DNA of 64,000 bases from Exiguobacterium sp. s122 (GCF_018618475.1 NZ_JACSMD010000001.1:1364001-1428000), one strand, 5' to 3'. Positions 54,676-63,529 are shown, counted from the first letter of the stretch. The notes: generated from the sequence alone by a model not told the origin. A program made the numbers and translations.

Positions 54676-55860
54676 ATGGCCATCCATCTCGCGCTCGTCG
54701 GATCTGACACGTTCGTCTCGACCGTTATGAACGCCGTCTCGTTTGATGACGTCCGGTTCAGTCCATTCCCTTATCAACATCCGAAAGAAGCGGCCAACAT
54801 TGCGCAACAGCTCGGTTCGTTCGACGCTGTCTTCTTCTCCGGTTCGTTCCCGTACGCCTATGCCCTTCCCCATTTGAAAGGAATACTCGCGCATCACGTC
54901 GTTCAAGACGAGACCGTGCTGTTGACGACGCTACTATATGCGAGCCTTACGCAGCACGTCCCGCTCGATCGTTTGACGATGGATGTGAACGATCCAGAAC
55001 GGTTGACGTCGATTTTAGCGACTTTACCAGGGGTGGTCCAACCCGACGTCATGAAAATTGATCCCGACGTCTCGTTCCCGGACGTCTTCACGTTTCATGC
55101 GTCGAAGCAACCCGAAGCTGCCACGCTTGCCGTGACGAGTATTGAGCGTGTACATGACGAACTGATTGAGGCCGGATTCAACAGCCTGCTCATGATCGAA
55201 CCGACGCGTACCATCGTGCATCATATTGAAAAACTGATTGAACAAGTTCGGCATGCTCAGGCCGAGGCGGCGCAGTTCGCTGTCGTGCACTATAACTCGA
55301 CGACACGTACGTTACAAAACCATTTGACTTCGTTCCCACACTACGGTCACATCGAAATCCATTCGGACAAGACCACCTTGCTGACAACGAAAGGTGTGAT
55401 TGAACGGGCGTTAGAAGAAAACGCACTCGGTCCGGTCGATGAGGAGACAATCATCGGAATCGGCTATGGACCCGACTATCAGACGGCCAACGCGCACGCG
55501 GTAATCGCGCAATCTGCCTCGACACTTCACCCGATTCGAATCATCGATGCCACGAAACAGCTATCGTTCCCAGGACGAGATGAGACGATTTCGTACCGTG
55601 TGACGGGAGACCGTACGTTCGACTTGATGAAACAGCTCGGAATCAGTCCGGCAAACGTGAGCAAAATCATCGGATTCGCCAAACAGACACATGAGTTTAC
55701 CGCCAAAGAGATGACGGATTTTCTTCACGTGTCACGCCGGACGACAGAGCGGCTAATCAAGAAACTGGTTGATGCCGACTACGTCGAGGTGATCGGGGAA
55801 GAGATGAGTTATGCGCAAGGAAGGCCACGGTCCGTCTATAAATTTAAGCTACCAACGTAA
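54676..55860 (+). CDS. Winged-helix transcriptional regulator, unfamiliar type
   Basis: 394 aa. The first about 310 residues form a periplasmic-binding or Rossmann-like sensor (IHLALVGSDTFVSTVMNAVS, VFFSGSFPYAYALPH) that I do not recognise. The C-terminus is a DNA-binding winged helix (TAKEMTDFLHVSRRTTERLI then KLVDADYVEVIGEE). AAGGAGGAATTTTC precedes the ATG at 54676. Divergent from the racemase gene across a direct-repeat element also found before the NhaC-type transporter gene; it is the natural candidate to bind both. Confidence 0.8.
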   Translation: MAIHLALVGSDTFVSTVMNAVSFDDVRFSPFPYQHPKEAANIAQQLGSFDAVFFSGSFPYAYALPHLKGILAHHVVQDETVLLTTLLYASLTQHVPLDRLTMDVNDPERLTSILATLPGVVQPDVMKIDPDVSFPDVFTFHASKQPEAATLAVTSIERVHDELIEAGFNSLLMIEPTRTIVHHIEKLIEQVRHAQAEAAQFAVVHYNSTTRTLQNHLTSFPHYGHIEIHSDKTTLLTTKGVIERALEENALGPVDEETIIGIGYGPDYQTANAHAVIAQSASTLHPIRIIDATKQLSFPGRDETISYRVTGDRTFDLMKQLGISPANVSKIIGFAKQTHEFTAKEMTDFLHVSRRTTERLIKKLVDADYVEVIGEEMSYAQGRPRSVYKFKLPT

Positions 55861-55861
55861 A

Positions 55862-55883
55862 GGACGCGTCAAACGACGCGTCC
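55862..55883. terminator. Bidirectional terminator between the regulator and NhaC genes
   Basis: GGACGCGTC (55862-55870) pairs with GACGCGTCC (55875-55883), loop AAAC, between convergent genes. Confidence 0.85.
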
Positions 55884-55887
55884 CTGT

Positions 55888-57312
55888 TTATTGCGCTTGT
55901 TGCTGATCGTCCGGTGGGACGGTCTGTAACACATGGAGCTTCGCAATCGTGAAGCCGGTGAACGCATACACGATTGAGATGACCGGAACGATGAAGTTCA
56001 AAACAGCGTAAGGCGCGTACTCGAACGCCCCGACGCCGAGCGTCCCGAGGATGAACACGCCACACGTGTTCCATGGGATAAAGACGGATGTGAGCGTCCC
56101 CCCGTCTTCGAGCGCCCGAGACAAGTTCTTCGATTGAAGCCCCATCTTCTCATACGCACCGGCGAACATGCGGGCCGGTACGACAATCGATATGTATTGC
56201 TCCGAACAGGTCGCATTCGTCGCGAACCCTGCTAAAATCGTTGACGCAATCATCGAACCCGCCGTCTTCGCAAGCTTCACGATTTGATTCATGATTGACT
56301 GAAGCATGCCCGAAGATTCCAATATGCCGCCGAACGTCATTGCGACAATCGTCATTGACACGGTATACATCATCGCATCTAATCCACCGCGACTGAACAA
56401 GTTATCGACAAGCTCGTTCCCCGTATCGATGACGTAGCCGCTCTGCAGCGCCCCGACGCTGTCAGCGAGCGTCCCACCTTGAATGACAAATTGAGCAAGA
56501 AAACCGAGCGTGATTCCGACGACGAGCGCCGGAATGGCCGGCACTTTTTTCGCAACGAGTACGATGACCGCGAGTGGAATCAATAAAAGCCATGGTGAAA
56601 CGATGAAGCTGTCTTGCAGGATCGCGAGTGTCTGAGTAATGTCTGATGAATCGGTGCCCGACGCACTAAACCGTCTGCCAAGCCAAAAGTAGACACCAAG
56701 TGCGATCAACAATCCCGGAATTGTCGTATAGAGCATGTGCCGGATGTGCTCAAACAAGTTCGTGTGCGTCAAACCGGCAGCCAAGTTCGTCGTATCCGAG
56801 AGCGGTGACATTTTATCCCCAAAATAGGCACCAGAAATGACCGCCCCCGCGACCATTGCTGCCGGAATTCCCATGCTGAGTCCAATTCCCATGCCAGCGA
56901 CACCGATCGTTCCCATCGTCGACCACGAGCTTCCGATTGATAATGCGACAACGGCACAAATCAAACAGATCGTGACGAGGAAATAGGCTGGCGAGATAAT
57001 CGTCAAACCGTAATAAATCATCGTGGCGACGATGCCTCCCCCAATCCATGCCCCAATCGTTAAACCGACGAGAATGATGATGACGACCGCTGGCAAGGCG
57101 AGTCGAATCCCTTTGTACATCATCTCTTCAATCTCTTTCCATTTGAAGCCGTGTTTGTAGGCGACCATCGATGCCACTGCCGTGCCGATGATGAGCGGGA
57201 TGTGCGGCCCTTGCTCGAGCAATACAATCGCTACGAGCATGACCCCGATCATGACGAGTAGCGGCAAGAGCGCCCATCCGAGTTTCATTTCTTGCTTGTT
57301 CCCCTGATTCAT
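55888..57312 (-). CDS. NhaC-family Na+/H+ antiporter-type transporter
   Basis: 474 aa with about twelve TM helices. Family signature regions are VVALSIGSSWSTMGTIGVAG, GAVISGAYFGDKMSPLSDTT and AGFATNATCSEQYISIVVPA. Members include Na+/H+ antiporters, but also organic-acid and amino-acid exchangers such as MleN. Its location under the same operator as the racemase gene, plus a cre box, suggests substrate or product exchange for that pathway. Confidence 0.9.
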   Translation of the reverse strand: MNQGNKQEMKLGWALLPLLVMIGVMLVAIVLLEQGPHIPLIIGTAVASMVAYKHGFKWKEIEEMMYKGIRLALPAVVIIILVGLTIGAWIGGGIVATMIYYGLTIISPAYFLVTICLICAVVALSIGSSWSTMGTIGVAGMGIGLSMGIPAAMVAGAVISGAYFGDKMSPLSDTTNLAAGLTHTNLFEHIRHMLYTTIPGLLIALGVYFWLGRRFSASGTDSSDITQTLAILQDSFIVSPWLLLIPLAVIVLVAKKVPAIPALVVGITLGFLAQFVIQGGTLADSVGALQSGYVIDTGNELVDNLFSRGGLDAMMYTVSMTIVAMTFGGILESSGMLQSIMNQIVKLAKTAGSMIASTILAGFATNATCSEQYISIVVPARMFAGAYEKMGLQSKNLSRALEDGGTLTSVFIPWNTCGVFILGTLGVGAFEYAPYAVLNFIVPVISIVYAFTGFTIAKLHVLQTVPPDDQQQAQ

Positions 57313-57344
57313 CTAATTTCCTCCCCGTTAGCGAATAATCAGAA

Positions 57345-57365
57345 TTGTCGTTATATTGTCGCTAA
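57345..57365 (-). promoter_or_regulatory. Direct-repeat operator, copy B
   Basis: TTGTCGTTAT, one base, TTGTCGCTAA on the plus strand, with an inverted TTAGCGA at 57328-57334. It lies just downstream of the predicted transcription start of the NhaC gene, a repressor position, in the same orientation relative to its target as copy A. Confidence 0.7.
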
Positions 57366-57372
57366 TAGGAAT

Positions 57373-57401
57373 ATGATAACGCTTACATTTAACGTTGGCA
57401 A
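57373..57401 (-). promoter_or_regulatory. NhaC-gene promoter with a consensus cre box
   Basis: On the minus strand TTGCCA (57396-57401), 17 bases and TATCAT (57373-57378). TGTAAGCGTTATCA (57374-57387) matches every specified cre position and overlaps the -10 and spacer, so CcpA should repress this promoter when preferred sugar is present. Confidence 0.75.
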
Positions 57402-57404
57402 TAT

Positions 57405-57433
57405 AAAAAAGACGAAAGCGGTTCGCTTCCGTC
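57405..57433 (-). terminator. Terminator of the M20 amidohydrolase gene
   Basis: GACGAAAGCG (57411-57420) pairs with CGCTTCCGTC (57424-57433) with one mismatch. Six T follow on the minus strand; the stem abuts the stop codon. Confidence 0.88.
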
Positions 57434-58531
57434 TCATTTTGTCGTGGCAGCCCGGCGTAACGTATCCGCCAATAAGAGCGCTCCTTCTTCTAAAACAGCG
57501 CGTTCAAATGTCATGTGCGGATGATGGAGACCCGGCGTCAAGTTGGCTCCGATGCCAATCATCGTAGCATCGAGTTCCGGTTGTTTCACTGTATAAAAAT
57601 GAAAGTCGTCGCTCCCCGATGTCACAATCCGTTCAACGAGCGCCTCTTTTCCATACCGAGTCGTGATCGCATCCGTTGCATGACGGCTCGAGCGCTTTCC
57701 GACGACGGCCCCGGGTGTGAAGTCTTGCCACTCCCACTCGAGCGTCACCTCGTGAAGCGATTCAATCTGCTCTAACATCGCCTCGACGCGGTCACGTAAG
57801 GCGAGCAATTCATCGTTTGATTGGGCCCGCACGTCAATCGAGAACGAGGCGTTTCCAGGAATGATATTCACGTTATCACTACCGGCCTGTACCCCGGTCA
57901 ACTTCACAGAATGCGGTTCAAACGGTGACAAATAAATATTTTTTAGTTGTTGATGAATCGTGAACATGACGTCAAGCGCATTTTGTCCTTGATGTGGACG
58001 CGCCCCGTGCGCATCATCGCCGATGACGTTGCCTCTTAAAAAGATGGCGGCACCATGTTGAATCGTCGCCGCGAACTGTCCGAGTGCGAGCTCCTCGATC
58101 GGACGCAGATGGATCCCGTATAGTTCTGTTACATTGACTAAGGCACCTTTCTCAATCATCGCAAGCGACCCGTTGCCTTGCTCTTCTGCCGGTTGGAAGA
58201 TAAAGCGAATCCGTTTTTGTAACGGCTCGTCTTTCAAGATGTCGAGGGCGCCGAGTACCATGCTCATATTGGCGTCGTGACCACACGAATGATTCGCCTG
58301 AAACGTCCCATCGACTTGTTGCCAGAGCGCATCGATATCCGCCCGGACCGCGATGACGTCTTCGCCTTCCCCGATTTCTGCCAAAACACCTGTGACGTCA
58401 TCGAACGTGTCGTGCGATACGCCGAGCGAGGTCAAGATCGTTGCAATCGTCTTCGTCGTCTCGACTTCTTTCCAACTCACTTCTGGATGTGCGTGAAAGT
58501 GGTCGAACCACGTCAATACGTTCGTAGCCAT
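57434..58531 (-). CDS. M20-family amidohydrolase (N-acyl-amino-acid hydrolase type)
   Basis: 365 aa, soluble, di-metal enzyme. HAHPEVSWKEVETT, AVRADIDALWQ, HSCGHDANMSM (metal His-Asp), QPAEEQGNGSLAMIEKG (catalytic Glu pair) and DAHGARPHQGQNALD are the M20D motifs. It removes acyl groups from amino acids. Lying beside the racemase and GNAT genes, it could hydrolyse the N-succinyl-L-amino acid in the last step; other acyl substrates cannot be excluded. Confidence 0.9.
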   Translation of the reverse strand: MATNVLTWFDHFHAHPEVSWKEVETTKTIATILTSLGVSHDTFDDVTGVLAEIGEGEDVIAVRADIDALWQQVDGTFQANHSCGHDANMSMVLGALDILKDEPLQKRIRFIFQPAEEQGNGSLAMIEKGALVNVTELYGIHLRPIEELALGQFAATIQHGAAIFLRGNVIGDDAHGARPHQGQNALDVMFTIHQQLKNIYLSPFEPHSVKLTGVQAGSDNVNIIPGNASFSIDVRAQSNDELLALRDRVEAMLEQIESLHEVTLEWEWQDFTPGAVVGKRSSRHATDAITTRYGKEALVERIVTSGSDDFHFYTVKQPELDATMIGIGANLTPGLHHPHMTFERAVLEEGALLLADTLRRAATTK

Positions 58532-58548
58532 TGTTTTCCCCCTATGTA

Positions 58549-58893
58549 TTAAATCTTCTTCAGTCCTTTAATAAGCACCCATTGCAGTGGCAAACGGATC
58601 CACGTCACCCAACGTGGAATCGACTTGCCGGCGATACGTGATGGTTTTAACGCCATATTGATGTTGGCCGGAAAGACGGCAATCAAAAAGGCTGTTCCCG
58701 TCCGTTTGACAAAGCGCGTGCCCCGATTCAGCAGCAACAACGTCCCGTACACAATCTCAATCACACCGCTCACCTGAACCATGAGCCGCTTGAACGGCCA
58801 AGCCTTCGGAATGATAGACATGAAGGCGCGCTCGTTGACGAAATGCATGACGCCCGCACCTAAAAACAAGATGCCATACAACATACGAATCAA
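58549..58893 (-). CDS. DoxX-like small membrane protein
   Basis: 114 aa with four hydrophobic segments (YGILFLGAGVMHFVNERAFM is the DoxX-like start). A TTG at 58893 with GGAGG seven bases upstream is the likely start, giving MIRMLYGILF. It precedes the M20 gene by 17 bases and is probably in the same transcript. Function unknown. Confidence 0.75.
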   Translation of the reverse strand: MIRMLYGILFLGAGVMHFVNERAFMSIIPKAWPFKRLMVQVSGVIEIVYGTLLLLNRGTRFVKRTGTAFLIAVFPANINMALKPSRIAGKSIPRWVTWIRLPLQWVLIKGLKKI

Positions 58894-58918
58894 ATGAATC
58901 CCTCCTTTCCCTAAGCAT

Positions 58919-58945
58919 ATCAAAAAAGGCGGGCAAGATGCCCAC
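58919..58945 (-). terminator. Terminator of the HtrA-like gene
   Basis: GGTGGGCA / TGCCCGCC stem with one wobble, followed on the minus strand by TTTTTT; directly after the stop codon. Confidence 0.85.
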
Positions 58946-58947
58946 CT

Positions 58948-60201
58948 TTACAGTGCTGAACCGTTCGCATTTTGAATCTCGACATCCACCGTCTCGGTTT
59001 GACCGTCACGAATGTACTCAATTGACACCGTACCGTCCGTATCGCGAACGAGTTCGCTTCGAAGGTCGATGAACGACGAGACGTCCTGTTCATTGATTTT
59101 GACGATGACGTCTCGGGCTTGAAGTCCGGCACGCGCCGCTGAACTGTTCGCCTGCACGTCGATGATAATCGTTCCGCTCGTCACCGACTCAGGTAGATTG
59201 ATTTGTTCAGTCAAGTATCCCGGCGGAAATTCCGATACGTCGCGGAGTGAGACACCGAGCGACGGATGGTTCACTTCGCCCGTCTGCTCGATTTGGTTGA
59301 TGAGCGGCAAGGCGATATCGATCGGAATCGAGAAGCCGACCCCTTCTACGGAGTTCGTCGCGATCTTCATCGAATTGATGCCAATCAATTGTCCCGCTTC
59401 GTTGATGAGCGCCCCCCCTGAATTACCAGGGTTGATGGCCGCGTCAGTCTGAATGACCTCGGCATTGAAATCCGCTTGTCCGTTCTCGTCGGTGTCGACC
59501 GGAACAAGTCGGGACGTCGACGAGACGACACCGCGCGTCACCGAGTTCTCGAACTGGCCGAGCGGGTTTCCGATAGCGATGACCGTCTGCCCTGGCTTCA
59601 ACTCGCCTGACTTGCCAATATTGATGACGGACGGCACGTCGGCCGCATCGACTTTCAAGACGGCCAAGTCATACGTCGCATCACTGCCCATGAGTGTCGC
59701 ATCCGCTGTTTTCCCATCATTGAACGTGACCGTCAAACGGTCTGCCCCGTTGACGACGTGATGGTTTGTGACGATATAGGCGGCGTCGCCTTCTTTTTTA
59801 TAGATGACCCCAGAGCCGACACCAGCTTCGACCGACTGGTTCGAGAAGCCTTGTGTCGCAAAATTGTTCACCGTCACGACTGCGGGTTGCGCGGCAGCCA
59901 CGGCATCCGTCACCGACGTGTCACCGACGTTTGAGGACGTTTGAAGCGGTGTCCCTTCCGAAGTGACGGCCGTATCGTTCACGTTCGATATAGGTTGGTC
60001 GAGAAACGGTAGCGCGACGGCACCCGTCACGAGCGCTCCGATGACACCACCAACAAAGCCTGGGAACAACCGTCCAAGGAACGATGGTCTGGCTGATTGC
60101 TCCGTTCGAGGGGGTTCAGGTGGTCGTGTAGACGACCCGATTTCCGTCTCGAGCCAATCATCACGGCGTTTATCTTCAGGTGTATGATCATTTCGTTCCA
60201 T
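58948..60201 (-). CDS. HtrA/DegP-like membrane serine protease
   Basis: 417 aa. A cytoplasmic N-terminus of about 45 residues, one TM (GFVGGVIGALVTGAVALPFL), a linker, then the trypsin-like domain with His in VTNHHVVNGAD, Asp in TYDLAVLKVD and Ser in NPGNSGGAL, and a C-terminal PDZ domain (ARAGLQARDVIVKINEQDVS). It acts outside the membrane in protein quality control. A TATAAT (minus strand) lies at 60246-60251. In B. subtilis, relatives are controlled by CssRS; no CssRS genes are in the window. Confidence 0.95.
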   Translation of the reverse strand: MERNDHTPEDKRRDDWLETEIGSSTRPPEPPRTEQSARPSFLGRLFPGFVGGVIGALVTGAVALPFLDQPISNVNDTAVTSEGTPLQTSSNVGDTSVTDAVAAAQPAVVTVNNFATQGFSNQSVEAGVGSGVIYKKEGDAAYIVTNHHVVNGADRLTVTFNDGKTADATLMGSDATYDLAVLKVDAADVPSVINIGKSGELKPGQTVIAIGNPLGQFENSVTRGVVSSTSRLVPVDTDENGQADFNAEVIQTDAAINPGNSGGALINEAGQLIGINSMKIATNSVEGVGFSIPIDIALPLINQIEQTGEVNHPSLGVSLRDVSEFPPGYLTEQINLPESVTSGTIIIDVQANSSAARAGLQARDVIVKINEQDVSSFIDLRSELVRDTDGTVSIEYIRDGQTETVDVEIQNANGSAL

Positions 60202-60321
60202 ATTGATTCATCTCCTCAATGATGTTTGTGCTAATCTCTACCCTGATTATAATCGGAACAAATCCGTGCATCGAGAATTGACGGAGCGTTTACAAGATTC
60301 TTCACAATTTGCGTCAATGTT

Positions 60322-61140
60322 TTAGACGATGATATTTCGAAGCGAGCCAATTCCTGAAATGGACACTTCTACCGTGTCGCCCGTCTGTAAATAAACAGGT
60401 GGTTTCATCCCGTGACCAACCCCTGCAGGCGTCCCGGTCGCAATGATGTCACCGGCTTCGAGCGTCATTCCGTTCGACAACGTCCGAATCAATTCTTCAA
60501 TCGGCCGAATCATGTCGGCGGTCGTACCGGCCTGTCGAAGCTCCCCGTTCACCGTCGTTTCAATCGTGAGCGGGAACGAGAGCTCGTCCGGTGTGACGAC
60601 GTAAGGACCGAGCGGACAGAACGTATCGAACGATTTACCACGGAAAAATTGGACGTGTTGTTTTTGCACGTCCCGTGCGGTGATGTCGTTTAGGATGGTG
60701 TAGCCGAAGATGTGCTCCTCCACGTTCTCAATGTCTCGACCCGACTTCCCGATAATGACAGCAAGTTCCCCTTCATAGTCAAGTTGGTCCGTCAGTTCCG
60801 GGTGACGTTCGACAATCGCATCTGGTCCGACCACTGCTGTTGGCGCCTTCGTGAAAATGACGAGCTTCCCGGCACCAGCCGTGTCCATCTCTTTTACGTG
60901 TTCCTCGTAATTCTTCCCGATACAAATAACATTTTTCAGTGGACGATACGGTGCGAGCAGCTTGATCGAATCGAGCGGATAACGCGGCGCGACGTCTAAG
61001 TCGACGTCTGGTTCAAACTCGCGGGCAATCACTTCTAACAACGAGCTCGTATGTAATTGTTTGCTGACGTCATACACATTCTTCCCGTCGACGACACCGA
61101 TTGAAGCTTCCCCATCCCGTTCATATGTACACCATTTCAT
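60322..61140 (-). CDS. Fumarylacetoacetate hydrolase family protein
   Basis: 272 aa, FAH-fold metal enzyme acting on a dicarbonyl compound (acylpyruvase or oxaloacetate decarboxylase-like). DYEGELAVIIGKSGRDI has the metal-binding Glu residues, YTILNDITARDVQK and GDIIATGTPAGVGHG are family motifs. GGGGAATTTAC precedes the ATG at 61140. The substrate is not clear; it follows the nrd terminator and is probably separate. Confidence 0.9.
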   Translation of the reverse strand: MKWCTYERDGEASIGVVDGKNVYDVSKQLHTSSLLEVIAREFEPDVDLDVAPRYPLDSIKLLAPYRPLKNVICIGKNYEEHVKEMDTAGAGKLVIFTKAPTAVVGPDAIVERHPELTDQLDYEGELAVIIGKSGRDIENVEEHIFGYTILNDITARDVQKQHVQFFRGKSFDTFCPLGPYVVTPDELSFPLTIETTVNGELRQAGTTADMIRPIEELIRTLSNGMTLEAGDIIATGTPAGVGHGMKPPVYLQTGDTVEVSISGIGSLRNIIV

Positions 61141-61168
61141 GTAAATTCCCCCTTTTGTATCAGTATAC

Positions 61169-61194
61169 AAAAAATCGGGACGAATCGCCCCGAT
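61169..61194 (-). terminator. Terminator of nrdDG
   Basis: ATCGGGACG / CGCCCCGAT stem (61174-61182 with 61186-61194, one mismatch), followed on the minus strand by TTTTTT, overlapping the nrdG stop. Confidence 0.88.
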
Positions 61195-61652
61195 CATACT
61201 TTGTTCAAAAAGATGATGCGCTGATTGCTCGAACCTCGAAACCGGAGCGATCTGTCCTTTAGGGACTCGATGAATTTCCCGTCGACGAGCACGTCGGCTT
61301 GATTGAGTACGTCCGTCACGTGTTCGTCATTCATCTGTTCAAGTAACTCAAGCGTATACCCGGTATAAACCCAAACGTTTTTTGCCAATCGCTTGCAGCC
61401 CCGAACGAGAGCCGCCAACTCTTTCGGTTGCATAAACGGTTCACCGCCTGAAACGGTAACGCCGTCCCACCCAGACACTTGGATCTGTTCTAGAAGTGTC
61501 TCAACTGACACCTCTTCCCCGCCGGCTGGATTCCATGACTCCGGGTTGTGACAGCCTCGGCAGTGATGCGGGCAGCCCGCTGTAAAGACGACGGTACGGA
61601 TTCCCGGCCCATCGACGACCGAATCTTCAATGACGGATAGGACGCGCATCAT
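61194..61652 (-). CDS. nrdG: Anaerobic ribonucleotide reductase activating enzyme
   Basis: 152-aa radical-SAM protein that makes the glycyl radical on NrdD. The iron-sulfur motif CPHHCRGCHNPESW (CxxxCxxC) is intact, as is VSGGEPFMQP. It overlaps nrdD by 26 bases and uses GAGGGTG as ribosome site, so it is coupled to nrdD. Confidence 0.95.
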   Translation of the reverse strand: MMRVLSVIEDSVVDGPGIRTVVFTAGCPHHCRGCHNPESWNPAGGEEVSVETLLEQIQVSGWDGVTVSGGEPFMQPKELAALVRGCKRLAKNVWVYTGYTLELLEQMNDEHVTDVLNQADVLVDGKFIESLKDRSLRFRGSSNQRIIFLNKV

Positions 61653-63477
61653 GTTTCACCCTCGCTCGTTCTTCTTCCCGTTTTGCCGAGTTCCATCGAT
61701 CCATTGTGCCGACCAAATATCCTGTGATACGGCGAATACGCTCAATTTGCTCGGACTCCCCGCAAGTCGGGCATGCTTCATCAATGATGCCTTCAAGTCC
61801 GCAATTCCCACAACGATCGACCGGGTGATTGATCGACCCATAGCCAATGTCATGTTTACGCATCAGTCTAACGATTGCCTCGACGGCTTCCGGATTATGG
61901 GCAAGGGAACCATCGACTTCGACATACGTGATATGGCCAGCGTCACAAAGGGCATGGTAAGGCGCCTCAATTCTAATTTTTTCACGAATCGAGACATCTT
62001 TGTAGACTGGCACGTGGAACGAGTTCGTGTAGAACGCGCGGTCGGTCACGCCTTCAATCATCCCGAACGCTTCCTGATCTTTCACGACGAACTTGCCGGA
62101 CAACCCTTCCGCCGGGGTCGCAAGGAGCGAGAAGTTTAGATCATATCGGTCGGCCGCTTCTTTCACCCGCTCGGCTAGATGCGTCACGATCTCTAGGCCA
62201 AGTCGTTCAGCTTCTCGCGACTCGGCATGGGTCGACCCCAATAGAACCTGTAACGTCTCGGCCAGCCCGATAAAACCGACCGAGAGTGTACCTTGCTTCA
62301 ATACGTCGCGGACCTCGTCATCCGGAGCGAGCGTCTCGCCGCCACGCCAAACATGTTGCGCGTAAAGAAAACGGAATTCATCGGCTCGGCGTTTGCACTG
62401 GTATTCGAACCGGTCGCGTAATTGCTCGATTGCGATGTCGAAATAGTCGTTGAGCATACGATAGAACGCTTTGATGTCAGAAGAAACGAGGGCCATCTTC
62501 ACCAAGTTCAGTGTCGAAAATGACAAGTTTCCCCGTCCAATCGACGTCTCAGCGCCGTGCCGATTGCCCATCACGCGTGTCCGGCAACCCATATAGGCGA
62601 CCTCGGACTCCGGCGTACCGTCATTGTATTGCGCGTTGAACGGGGCGTCGATGAAGGAAAAGTTCGGGAACAGCCGCTTCCCTGTCACTCGACAAGCGAG
62701 TTTGAACAAGTCGATGTTTGGGTCTCCCTCATGGAAGTTGACGCCTTCTTTCACTTTAAAAATTTGAATCGGGAAGATCGGTGTCTCGCCATTCCCGAGA
62801 CCGCGTTCGGTCGCGCGTAACAGTTCCCGAATAAAAATTCGGCCCCATCGTGACGTATCCGTCCCATAGTTGATGGAAACGAACGGAACTTGCCCACCGC
62901 CACGGGAATGCATCGAGTTGGCGTTGTGGATGAACGCCTCGCACGCTTGATACGTCGCCGTAATCGTCTCCTCTTCCGCAATCGTACGCATCTCGGTGTC
63001 CGTCAACTCGACCGGGAGATGACGGAGTCGTTCGAGGTGACGTTCATACGTCTTCTCCACATAGGGAGCTAAATCAACGTCAAACATTGGGAACGCCTGT
63101 CCTCCGTGCTGCATGTTCTGGTTCGCCTGAAGGATAATCGAGGCGAGTGCCATCGCCGACCGGATGTCTTTCGGGGGCCGAATCGTCCCATGTCCGGTGT
63201 GAAAGCCGTTCATTAGCAAGTCTCCGAGCGGAATTTGGCAACACGTCGTTGAGCCCGTCACGTAATAGTCTGCATCGTGAATATACAAGAAATTGTCGAT
63301 GATTGCTCGCCGCGAGCGTTCTGACAACAAGTATGTCGTCGCGAGCTCTTTTGACACTTCCGAGGACAAGCGAGCCAACTTCCCGAGTGGCGACTTGCCA
63401 TCCACGTTCGCATTTTCCTGGACCAAATCCTGGTCAGGGAGGACACAGACATCTTCATACAATCGAATTAAATTCAT
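61627..63477 (-). CDS. nrdD: Anaerobic ribonucleoside-triphosphate reductase
   Basis: 616 aa. It reduces ribonucleotides without oxygen. SRGGGQVPFVSINYGTD is an active-site region; the zinc site is CGNCGLEGIIDEACPTCGE; the glycyl-radical loop near the C-terminus reads RRITGYLVGTMDRWN. The protein starts directly in the barrel domain: the N-terminal ATP-cone (about 90 aa) of most NrdD is absent, so dATP feedback may be missing or different. ATG at 63477 after GAGGTG. Confidence 0.95.
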   Translation of the reverse strand: MNLIRLYEDVCVLPDQDLVQENANVDGKSPLGKLARLSSEVSKELATTYLLSERSRRAIIDNFLYIHDADYYVTGSTTCCQIPLGDLLMNGFHTGHGTIRPPKDIRSAMALASIILQANQNMQHGGQAFPMFDVDLAPYVEKTYERHLERLRHLPVELTDTEMRTIAEEETITATYQACEAFIHNANSMHSRGGGQVPFVSINYGTDTSRWGRIFIRELLRATERGLGNGETPIFPIQIFKVKEGVNFHEGDPNIDLFKLACRVTGKRLFPNFSFIDAPFNAQYNDGTPESEVAYMGCRTRVMGNRHGAETSIGRGNLSFSTLNLVKMALVSSDIKAFYRMLNDYFDIAIEQLRDRFEYQCKRRADEFRFLYAQHVWRGGETLAPDDEVRDVLKQGTLSVGFIGLAETLQVLLGSTHAESREAERLGLEIVTHLAERVKEAADRYDLNFSLLATPAEGLSGKFVVKDQEAFGMIEGVTDRAFYTNSFHVPVYKDVSIREKIRIEAPYHALCDAGHITYVEVDGSLAHNPEAVEAIVRLMRKHDIGYGSINHPVDRCGNCGLEGIIDEACPTCGESEQIERIRRITGYLVGTMDRWNSAKREEERARVKHDARPIRH

Positions 63478-63488
63478 CCCGCAACACC

Positions 63489-63504
63489 TCACTATATATT
63501 GAAT
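63489..63504 (-). promoter_or_regulatory. NrdR-like box, proximal
   Basis: TCACTATATATTGAAT contains the CTATATATTG core of the NrdR consensus ACACwATATaTwGTGT; the flanks match only in part. It lies 12 bases before the nrdD start codon. Confidence 0.6.
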
Positions 63505-63529
63505 CGATTAGCTAAAACGACAAACAAAT

